Shown piece by piece: positions 1 through 5,383 of a stretch of 5,383 nt of DNA. Source of the DNA: Candidatus Sediminicultor tertius (GTDB lineage: Bacteria > Atribacterota > Phoenicimicrobiia > Phoenicimicrobiales > Phoenicimicrobiaceae); NCBI GenBank assembly GCA_003527405.1, contig DPXH01000117.1, positions 928 through 6,310 of the forward strand, given 5' to 3'. The notes beneath the pieces are model-generated. The model had not been told where the DNA came from and made no database searches. It worked only from the letters and a program-made list of their open reading frames with translations. Every line of letters starts with the position of its first letter. Position 1 is the stretch's first letter. Both the position numbers and the translations under genes were made by a program.

Positions 1-273
1 AGTTTTGATATAGGGCAAAAGGTTTCGGTTGCTATGAGGATGAATGTAATTAAATTTATTCAGGATGAAAATAAAAACGATAAAAATACAGTAAATATGT
101 TTAGGGGGAAAATTATTCAATCTTCTTATTTGGGGAATATTATTGATTATAAAATTAAAGTGGGTAATTGGGAAGTTCGAACCAATAGTGATGCTAAATA
201 CAACTTTAAAATTGGAGAAGAAGTGACTTTTTATCTATCACCTGAAGATATTATCGTAACTCGAGAAGAATAA
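1..273 (+). CDS. ABC transporter ATP-binding protein, C-terminal TOBE-domain fragment (5' end outside window)
   Basis: The reading frame is open from base 1 to the TAA at 271-273, giving 90 visible residues; the ATG codons at 34 and 40 are internal, and no Shine-Dalgarno site precedes them. The layout is that of the TOBE_2 domain closing importer ATPases of the PotA/FbpC/UgpC/MalK type: a 'GQKVSVAMR' strand where family members have a 'vslaIRPE'-like stretch, then 'GKIIQSSYLGNIIDYKIKVG', then 'GEEVTFYLSPEDIIV'. The Walker A, signature and Walker B motifs must lie upstream, so ATPase function is inferred from this tail alone. The 'YLGN..DY' and 'PEDI' pattern looks closer to spermidine/iron/thiamine-type ATPases than to sugar-type ones, but substrate cannot be decided. 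The RPE motif is replaced by RMN. The hydrolase gene starts 22 bases downstream, suggesting co-transcription. It could supply an inositol importer or be the end of an unrelated transport operon. Confidence 0.72.
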   Translation, partial: SFDIGQKVSVAMRMNVIKFIQDENKNDKNTVNMFRGKIIQSSYLGNIIDYKIKVGNWEVRTNSDAKYNFKIGEEVTFYLSPEDIIVTREE

Positions 274-286
274 ATTTTAGTTAAAA

Positions 287-292
287 GAGAGG
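287..292 (+). promoter_or_regulatory. Shine-Dalgarno site of the MBL-fold gene, short spacing
   Basis: GAGAGG lies only 3 bases before the ATG at 296, closer than the usual 5-9. The start is still supported because the protein's first strand (MNTTVLYSQAGIAT) lines up with the usual beginning of RNase Z-like proteins and no better in-frame start with a site is nearby. Confidence 0.5.
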
Positions 293-295
293 AAT

Positions 296-976
296 ATGAA
301 TACAACTGTTCTTTATTCTCAAGCGGGTATTGCCACTCAGATAGTGATTTCCGTGGAAGAAGATTACTTTATTGTTGATGCGGGAGATGGTACCTTAAGA
401 GATTTATTGCATGAAAAAATTGATCTTAGAAAAATAAAGGGAATATTTTTAACTCATGGACATTATGACCATATAGCGGGATTATATGCCTTGTTAGGAT
501 ATTTTCGGATAATTGAAAGAAAATATCCAATTAATATATATTTTCCCAAAGGATGTAAGGAAGCTCAGCAGATTATTTTTGCATTTAAAGAAAGTTATAA
601 TGATTTTTCTTTCAAAATTCAAACACATGAAGTAAAAGGTGGAGATGAAGTTAAAATAGAAGATTTAAAAGTAAAAATATATCAGATGAGACATTATGCA
701 GCTGTGGGGGTTAATCGAATTTTACATTCCGATCTGGCAGTTGGTTATCGATTTATCTATGGGGGAGAATCAGTAGCCATTAGTGGAGATACTGGAATCT
801 GTTCAGGTCTAAGAAATTTAGTTGAGGGTGCAGATCTAGCCCTAATAGACTCTACTCTAAACAAAGATGAGGAAACTGACGAATTGTTAGAGAAATTGCA
901 TTTATCTAAAGAAAAAGCAGAAGAAATTGGGAAATTAGCTAAAAAATATATTTTAATTCATCGACAATGTAAATAA
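296..976 (+). CDS. RNase Z-like metallo-beta-lactamase-fold metal-dependent hydrolase
   Basis: This 226-residue cytosolic protein has no signal peptide or membrane segment. It shows an RNase Z-like MBL active site: DAGDGT (28-33), the metal motif H54-x-H56-x-D58-H59 in 'LTHGHYDH', a histidine at 133 ('MRHYA'), the bridging aspartate D165 in 'SGDTG', a 'DST' at 185-187, then H202 ('HLS') and H222 ('LIH') in the C-terminal helix-strand. All expected metal ligands are therefore present and it is probably active. It is shorter than bacterial RNase Z (about 300 residues), lacks room for the tRNA-binding exosite arm, and ends four residues after the last histidine, without the 'SxRY'-like tail. A phosphodiesterase or other small-molecule ester hydrolase is more likely than tRNA 3' processing. 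It lies 22 bases after the ABC ATPase gene and 59 before iolG; its substrate is unknown. Confidence 0.82.
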   Translation: MNTTVLYSQAGIATQIVISVEEDYFIVDAGDGTLRDLLHEKIDLRKIKGIFLTHGHYDHIAGLYALLGYFRIIERKYPINIYFPKGCKEAQQIIFAFKESYNDFSFKIQTHEVKGGDEVKIEDLKVKIYQMRHYAAVGVNRILHSDLAVGYRFIYGGESVAISGDTGICSGLRNLVEGADLALIDSTLNKDEETDELLEKLHLSKEKAEEIGKLAKKYILIHRQCK

Positions 977-983
977 ATTTGTT

Positions 984-1004
984 TTTTCAGAAAATATAAT
1001 ATTT
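984..1004. repeat. Two adjacent short inverted repeats upstream of iolG
   Basis: TTTTC-A-GAAAA (984-994) and AAATAT-A-ATATTT (992-1004) are both perfect and overlap by three bases. They could form a regulator site overlapping the -10 box, but both are almost pure A/T, and neither has the central CG usual in LacI-family operators. Neither is a plausible terminator stem. Confidence 0.3.
995..1000 (+). promoter_or_regulatory. Candidate -10 box upstream of iolG
   Basis: A perfect TATAAT sits in the 59-base gap between the hydrolase and iolG, 36 bases before the iolG start. No convincing -35 hexamer is found at 16-18 bases upstream (the sequence there is AATAAA-like and overlaps the preceding stop codon), so the promoter would be weak or activator-dependent, or the box may be chance in AT-rich DNA. 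The box lies inside a 13-base palindrome (992-1004). Confidence 0.3.
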
Positions 1005-1021
1005 GATTTTAAAAGTATGAA

Positions 1022-1027
1022 AGGAAG
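1022..1027 (+). promoter_or_regulatory. Shine-Dalgarno site deciding the iolG start
   Basis: AGGAAG ends 8 bases before the ATG at 1036. An in-frame GTG at 1027 would give three more residues, but it overlaps this site and so cannot be the start it serves. Confidence 0.7.
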
Positions 1028-1035
1028 TGTATGTT

Positions 1036-2043
1036 ATGGAAAAAGTTAATATTGGTGTAATTGGTGTTGGTCGAATTGGAAGATTACATGCTCGTAATTT
1101 AAAGTATCAGATCCCCGGAACAAAAGTGTTAGCGGTTGCTGATATATTTGAAAAGAGCACCAGGGAAGTTGCATCTCAATTAGAAATCCCCATCGCTGAA
1201 AAAGATTATCGAGTTTTATTAGAAAATAAAAATATTGATGCAGTAGTAATCTGTTCCTCTACCGATACTCATGCTCAAATTATTTCCGAAGCAGCTGAGG
1301 CAGGAAAACATATCTTCTGTGAAAAACCTGTTGCTTTGGATATGGATAAAATTGATCAGGCTATAACTGCAGTCAAAAAAGCAGGAGTAAAACTACAGGT
1401 GGGATTTAATCGTCGTTTTGACCCTAGCTTCAAAAAAGCTAAGAATTTAGTGGAGAGTGGAACAATTGGTACTCCTCATCTAGTAAGAATAACTAGCAGG
1501 GATCCGGAACCGCCACCGATCAGTTATGTTAAAGTATCCGGGGGAATCTTTTTAGATATGATGATTCACGATTTTGATATGGCTCGCTATCTTTTAGACC
1601 AAGAAGTAGTGGAGTTAATGGCAGTGGGCAGCTGTTTGGTTGACCCGGCCATAGGAGAAGCAGGGGATATTGATACAGCAATAGTTACTCTGAAGTATGA
1701 AAATGGTGCCTGGGGAACTATCGATAACAGCCGAAAGGCAGTTTACGGCTATGATCAGCGTATAGAAGTTTTTGGCTCAGAAGGTTGCGTAATGGTAGGG
1801 AATCCAACACCAACAGAAGTAACCATTAATAGCGCTGAGGATACCAAGACTGATAAGCCTCTTTATTTCTTTACAGAGCGATATCAGGAAGCATACTTAG
1901 CTGAAATGAAAGAATTTATTAAATGTATTCAGGAAAACAGAGAGCCATTAGTAGGTGGATTTGATGGCAAAATCTCTGTCCAGATGGGATATGCTGCTAA
2001 AGAATCTTTAACTATGGGTAGTTTTGTAAAAATAAACAAGTGA
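1036..2043 (+). CDS. iolG: Inositol 2-dehydrogenase-like Gfo/Idh/MocA oxidoreductase
   Basis: Predicted to oxidise myo-inositol to scyllo-inosose (2-keto-myo-inositol) with NAD+, the first step of inositol breakdown in the cytosol. The 335-residue product has the usual family length. The N-terminal Rossmann domain carries G10-x-G12-x-x-G15 ('GVGRIG') and an acidic residue D36 at the end of the second strand, favouring NAD over NADP. 'CEKP' (95-98) supplies the conserved lysine K97. D174 and H178 in 'LDMMIHDFDMAR' complete a Lys/Asp/His catalytic set like that of Bacillus IolG. The C-terminal half is the GFO_IDH_MocA sheet domain. The start is the ATG rather than the GTG nine bases earlier. 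The family covers many sugar and polyol dehydrogenases, so substrate rests on motif similarity plus the iolM/iolN neighbours. The lacI gene follows after 36 bases with no terminator, so it is probably co-transcribed. Confidence 0.85.
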   Translation: MEKVNIGVIGVGRIGRLHARNLKYQIPGTKVLAVADIFEKSTREVASQLEIPIAEKDYRVLLENKNIDAVVICSSTDTHAQIISEAAEAGKHIFCEKPVALDMDKIDQAITAVKKAGVKLQVGFNRRFDPSFKKAKNLVESGTIGTPHLVRITSRDPEPPPISYVKVSGGIFLDMMIHDFDMARYLLDQEVVELMAVGSCLVDPAIGEAGDIDTAIVTLKYENGAWGTIDNSRKAVYGYDQRIEVFGSEGCVMVGNPTPTEVTINSAEDTKTDKPLYFFTERYQEAYLAEMKEFIKCIQENREPLVGGFDGKISVQMGYAAKESLTMGSFVKINK

Positions 2044-2079
2044 AAAATTAGAGAGGAAAAAGGGAAGTAAGGATAAATT

Positions 2080-3090
2080 ATGAATACTACTATTAAGGAT
2101 GTGGCAGAATTAGCGGGAGTTCATCCCTCTACGGTATCTCGTGTAATAAATAATGATTCTCGAATAAGTAAAAAAACTAAAAACAAAGTTTTTTTAATAA
2201 TTAAAAAATTAGGATATACTCCCAATGCTGTTGCTCGAGGATTAAAAACTAAAAGAACTTATACCCTGGGGATGTTAATTCCCGATATAACCAATCCCTT
2301 TTTTGCAGAGATAGCTCGAGGAGCGGAAGATGCGGCTAACATAAATGGATTTAACATAATATTGTGCAACACCGATGATAAGTTAAAAAAAGAAAGAATT
2401 TATCTGGAGATATTAAAAAGAAAAAGAGTTGATGGTCTAATTTTGGGTACAGCCCATATCAAAGACAAAAGTATCTTAGGATTAGAGAAGAAGAAATTTC
2501 CTTATATATTAGTTTCCCGAAATATTGAAGGGTTGGATAAGAACTGTATAATTGTTGATGATATTGAAGGTGGAATGATGGCTACCGAATATTTGGTTAA
2601 GCTGGGTCACCGCCGAGTAGCCCATATCACCGGTCCTCTTAAGACAAGATCAGCACTTAATAGATTAAAAGGCTATAAGTTAGCTTTAAAGAAATATGAA
2701 ATTGAATACAGAGATGAATTGGTAGGTGAAGGTGATTTTAGAATAAAAGGTGGTTATCAGGTTATGAAGAGATTTTTAAAATTAGCTGAACCGCCTACTG
2801 CTATATTTGCTGCCAATGATTTATTGGCTTTAGGAGCTATGCAGGCTATTCAAAAAAAGAATTTTTATATCCCGGAAGATTTTTCAGTAATAGGTTTTAA
2901 TGATATTAAATTAGCATCTTTTGTCTATCCTACGTTAACTACTATTCGTCAGCCGATGTTGGAGATGGGAGAATTAGCAGTGAAGATGTTATTAAGAATA
3001 ATAGAGGAAGGAGAATTTAATCAAAGAAAGGAATTGTTAGAATCTAAATTAATTATCAGAGAATCTTGTAAAAAGATAGAAAGGAAATAA
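2080..3090 (+). CDS. LacI-family transcriptional regulator
   Basis: A 336-residue DNA-binding repressor of standard LacI/GalR length. The N-terminal helix-turn-helix (about 3-24) reads 'TIKDVAELAGVHPSTVSRVI', with recognition helix 'STVSRVIN'. It is followed by the hinge helix 'PNAVARGLKTKRT' (48-60), which is well conserved. The rest is a periplasmic-binding-protein-like effector domain: 'LGMLIPDITNPFF' (63-75), 'VDGLILG' (117-123), 'HRRVAHITGP' (177-186), 'FAANDLLALGAM' (243-254, ligand-contacting D247), 'SVIGFND' (269-275) and 'TTIRQP' (287-292). The ATG at 2080 is preceded by AAGGA with 6-base spacing. It sits between iolG and iolM, so it most likely controls this inositol operon, with an inositol-derived or sugar effector; effector and operator are not identifiable here. 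Autoregulation is likely because it appears to lie inside the transcription unit. Confidence 0.92.
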   Translation: MNTTIKDVAELAGVHPSTVSRVINNDSRISKKTKNKVFLIIKKLGYTPNAVARGLKTKRTYTLGMLIPDITNPFFAEIARGAEDAANINGFNIILCNTDDKLKKERIYLEILKRKRVDGLILGTAHIKDKSILGLEKKKFPYILVSRNIEGLDKNCIIVDDIEGGMMATEYLVKLGHRRVAHITGPLKTRSALNRLKGYKLALKKYEIEYRDELVGEGDFRIKGGYQVMKRFLKLAEPPTAIFAANDLLALGAMQAIQKKNFYIPEDFSVIGFNDIKLASFVYPTLTTIRQPMLEMGELAVKMLLRIIEEGEFNQRKELLESKLIIRESCKKIERK

Positions 3091-3133
3091 AAAAAGTAAA
3101 TTATAAATTTAAATAAAAAAAGGAGAAACAAAA

Positions 3134-4315
3134 ATGAAAACTGTTACTTTGTATGCTGACTGGCAGCCTAAACCAGATTTCAAATTAGGTTCTAAAGATA
3201 TTGACGGAAAACTTACTTATTTGGGTAGCAAGGTTTGGAAAAATCCGGAACTTAAAATAGTGGAGAAAGATGTTCCCAAAATTGGACCTACCGATGTTTT
3301 AATAAAAGTTAAAGCCTGCGGAATCTGTGGTAGTGATGTCCATATGGCTCAACCTGATGATGATGGTTATATCTGGTATCCGGGACTCACCGCTTTTCCG
3401 GCGACCTTAGGTCATGAATTTTCAGGAGTGGTAGTTGATGCAGGTGAGCAAGCTATTAACAAAAGGACGGGGAAAAAATTCGAAAAGGGAGAGGCAGTAA
3501 CTGCAGAAGAAATGTTTTGGTGTGCCTCTTGCCGACCCTGTGCCGATGGTTATCCTAATCACTGTGAGAAATTACAGGAGATTGGTTTTAGTTGTGATGG
3601 TGCTTTTGCAGAGTATGTCAAAGTTGATTCCCGCTATATTTGGAGTTTGGAGGAATTAAAGAGAGTTTACAAAGGTGATGACTTATTCCTGGCTGGTAGT
3701 TTAGTCGAACCTACTTCTGTAGCTTATAATGCGATAATAGAGCGAGGAGGAGGGATAAGACCCGGAGATAATGCGGTAATTTTGGGTGGTGGGCCTATCG
3801 GTCTTGCTGCTGTGGCTATAATGAAAAAAGCCGGAGCCTCTAATGTAATTCTTTCTGAACCTTCTGAATCAAGAGCAAAATTAGGCAAGTTGATGGGTGC
3901 GGACCATATCATTAATCCTATAAAAGAAAACTTTGCCGGGAGAGTGTTAGATATAACCGGCGGTCTGGGAGCTAAATTGTACTTAGAAGCAACCGGCTTA
4001 CCTGATAAGGTCTGGGCAGATATTGAACAAACTATCTGGGAAGGTAAAATGATTAACAGTACAGTAGTAATTGTAGCCCGCGCAGATAAGAAGATCCCCG
4101 TAACCGGAGAAGTCTTCCAGGTAAGAAGAGCCTCTATTGTAGGTTCTCAGGGTCATTCCGGACACGGAACATTCCCTCGAGTTATTAGTTCAATGGCTTC
4201 AGGAATGGATATGACCCCACTGATTACCAAAAAGATAACCCTAGATGAAGTTCCTGAAAATATAGTACTATTACGAACCGATAGAACAGAATGTAAAATT
4301 ACCTGCCTGTTTTAA
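3134..4315 (+). CDS. iolM: Zinc-dependent medium-chain dehydrogenase, probable scyllo-inosose 3-dehydrogenase
   Basis: Predicted to oxidise scyllo-inosose with NAD+ to 3-dehydro-scyllo-inosose (a diketo-inositol), the second step of the Thermotoga-type inositol pathway. Catalytic zinc ligands C65 ('GICGSDVH'), H94 and E95 ('LGHEFSG') are present, as is the structural zinc set C130, C133, C136 and C144. E192 lies in the conserved 'VEPTSVAYNA'. The Rossmann motif 'GGGPIG' (218-223) and an acid E242 after the second strand indicate NAD(H). At 393 residues it is longer than typical sorbitol or threonine dehydrogenases (about 345), with an extended N-terminus (motif 'CGICGSD' begins at 62 rather than near 35-40) and an insert around 105-125 ('NKRTGKKFEKGE'). 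These features agree with my recollection of T. maritima TM0412. AGGAGA 7 bases before the ATG supports the start. iolN follows after 31 bases. A generic polyol dehydrogenase is the alternative. Confidence 0.82.
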   Translation: MKTVTLYADWQPKPDFKLGSKDIDGKLTYLGSKVWKNPELKIVEKDVPKIGPTDVLIKVKACGICGSDVHMAQPDDDGYIWYPGLTAFPATLGHEFSGVVVDAGEQAINKRTGKKFEKGEAVTAEEMFWCASCRPCADGYPNHCEKLQEIGFSCDGAFAEYVKVDSRYIWSLEELKRVYKGDDLFLAGSLVEPTSVAYNAIIERGGGIRPGDNAVILGGGPIGLAAVAIMKKAGASNVILSEPSESRAKLGKLMGADHIINPIKENFAGRVLDITGGLGAKLYLEATGLPDKVWADIEQTIWEGKMINSTVVIVARADKKIPVTGEVFQVRRASIVGSQGHSGHGTFPRVISSMASGMDMTPLITKKITLDEVPENIVLLRTDRTECKITCLF

Positions 4316-4346
4316 TAATTTAAATTAACGAAAAGGAGAAAATAAA

Positions 4347-5383
4347 ATGAATGCTAATAAAAAATGGTTGACTACCGATTATCCTCAGATAGTCTTTGAA
4401 AATAGTCAGGTAGGCCGATTAAAAAAAGAATTATTTGATGCACCGATGAGTAAAATTGAAGGGATACTTAAAGAATACGAAGTTCCTTCCCCTTCTGAAT
4501 TAGGGAAGGCAGGGAGTTATATTCAGACTACTCCCCGCATACACGTTATTGAAAACAGACGTAAAAATGATTTTGTCTTTGTCCCGGTGGGGTGTACCGA
4601 ATGCCATGGTGATTATGCTAATACCGGCTTGGATACTTTTATGGTTACTCAGATTTGTGAAGGAGTACGTCGTTATATAAAAAATAGAGATGGAGTAGGT
4701 TGCAGCCTGGCACTGCCTCCTCTAAACTATGGTGCACATCCATATCATCACTGTGGCATGGCCGGAACAATTATTATGCCCGAAGATGTAGTAAGAGAGA
4801 CTATGATTAACGTGATGTACGGACTCTGGAATGATGGTTTTCGTAAACAGATGTGGGTAAACAACCACGGACAATTGTGGGTGTTAGAATCAGCCATCCA
4901 GGAATTCTGCAAACGCTATCAATTACCGGGTATCTATCGGGTAATCGACTGGCATCGGTCGATTAGAGAATTCTTTATTCCTATCGACCGGGAAGATAGC
5001 TTAACTACTGATTTTGTTCATGCAGATGAGGCAGAGGCTTCAGTTGCTCAGTTATTATTTCCAGATATGATAGATATGAAGTATGCTGTAGACACAGAGG
5101 GTGATTCATTACTGCCGGGTGGTCATTTTGATACTTCTGTTGATCCTTATCATCGTCCTCAAGGATGGCAGCAAGGGGAAGGTCAATCTGCAATTGAAAG
5201 ATCGGCTGTTCCGGAAGGAGTGGTAGGCTGTCCGACTCGAGCCAGTGCGGAAAAAGCAAAACGTCCAATCGCCGCTATTCTCAGATACTTGACTTTAGTC
5301 CATGATGAGGTTATGGAAACCTATCCGGCCGGAAAATTACCTCCGGTAGAAAAGATCAGCTTGCGTGACCCCAAGGAGATGGA
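4347..5383 (+). CDS. iolN: Creatininase-family hydrolase, probable 3-dehydro-scyllo-inosose hydrolase (3' end outside window)
   Basis: The frame opens at an ATG 7 bases after AAGGAGA and stays open to the window edge, giving 345 residues and two bases of the next codon. Predicted to hydrolyse the ring of the diketo-inositol made by IolM, giving 5-dehydro-L-gluconate. Creatininase-family motifs appear in order: 'VPVGCTECHGDYANTGLDT' (79-97) with likely metal ligands E85, H87 and D96; 'LPPLNYGAHPYHHCGMAGT' (123-141); 'NNHGQ' (172-176) where the family usually has NGHGGN or NGHYEN, H174 being the likely ligand; 'HADEAEAS' (225-232) in place of HAGExETS; and 'GCPTRASAEKAKRPI' (294-308). The metal motif lies about 50 residues later than in creatininase, so there is an N-terminal extension. 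The C-terminal helix is already reached, so little should be missing. Family membership is firm; substrate is inferred from adjacent iolM and iolG. Confidence 0.83.
   Translation, partial: MNANKKWLTTDYPQIVFENSQVGRLKKELFDAPMSKIEGILKEYEVPSPSELGKAGSYIQTTPRIHVIENRRKNDFVFVPVGCTECHGDYANTGLDTFMVTQICEGVRRYIKNRDGVGCSLALPPLNYGAHPYHHCGMAGTIIMPEDVVRETMINVMYGLWNDGFRKQMWVNNHGQLWVLESAIQEFCKRYQLPGIYRVIDWHRSIREFFIPIDREDSLTTDFVHADEAEASVAQLLFPDMIDMKYAVDTEGDSLLPGGHFDTSVDPYHRPQGWQQGEGQSAIERSAVPEGVVGCPTRASAEKAKRPIAAILRYLTLVHDEVMETYPAGKLPPVEKISLRDPKEM

Noticed and set aside
974..990. T-run after the hydrolase stop as a rho-independent terminator
   Set aside because: The TTTTTT at 982-987 is not preceded by a GC-rich hairpin, so there is no terminator structure.
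1027..1035. GTG start giving iolG three extra residues
   Set aside because: It overlaps the Shine-Dalgarno sequence AGGAAG, and the product from the ATG at 1036 already begins right at the first Rossmann strand.
2044..2079. Several purine-rich Shine-Dalgarno-like runs (GAGAGG, AGGGAAG, AAGGA) before the lacI gene
   Set aside because: Only AAGGA at 2069-2073 has suitable spacing to a start codon; the others precede no ATG/GTG frame worth calling a small gene.
3097..3109. AAATT-ATA-AATTT inverted repeat and a TATAAA box before iolM
   Set aside because: The arms are only five A/T bases in a nearly pure A/T gap and no -35 hexamer lies at the right distance, so chance is a sufficient explanation.
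3724..3912. 62-codon open frame on the minus strand
   Set aside because: It lies antisense inside the strongly supported iolM coding region, resembles no family I know and has no ribosome binding site I could identify; it is a shadow of the iolM codon pattern.
5005..5268. 87-codon open frame on the minus strand
   Set aside because: It is antisense to the iolN frame, which carries clear creatininase-family motifs here; the minus-strand product has no recognisable fold and is low-complexity in leucine, proline and glutamine.

Overview
The window is AT-rich, with purine-rich Shine-Dalgarno sites (AGGAGA, AAGGA) and closely packed genes all on the + strand. This suggests a low-GC, probably anaerobic, Gram-positive-type bacterium (Bacillota; Halanaerobiales or a similar clostridial-type lineage is a guess). 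Nothing seen fixes the species. There are no RNA genes, CRISPR arrays, insertion sequences or clear terminators.

Layout: bases 1-273 are the 3' end of an ABC-transporter ATPase gene, of which only the C-terminal TOBE-type domain is visible. At 296-976 is a compact RNase Z-like metallo-beta-lactamase-fold hydrolase of unknown substrate. A 59-base gap with a TATAAT box and two small inverted repeats follows. Then come a Gfo/Idh/MocA dehydrogenase resembling inositol 2-dehydrogenase (1036-2043, iolG), a LacI-family regulator (2080-3090), a zinc-dependent medium-chain dehydrogenase resembling scyllo-inosose 3-dehydrogenase (3134-4315, iolM), and a creatininase-family hydrolase cut by the window edge (4347 to the end, iolN).

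How they fit together: the set iolG + iolM + iolN matches the hydrolytic myo-inositol pathway described in Thermotoga maritima. It differs from the classical Bacillus route (IolE dehydratase, IolD hydrolase). IolG would oxidise myo-inositol to scyllo-inosose, IolM would oxidise this again to a diketo-inositol, and IolN would open the ring to 5-dehydro-L-gluconate. Epimerisation and entry into hexuronate metabolism would follow, encoded outside the window. The embedded LacI-type protein is the likely local regulator. Whether the ABC transporter and the hydrolase at the left belong to the same system is open. Substrate assignments are by remembered family resemblance, not by a database search.
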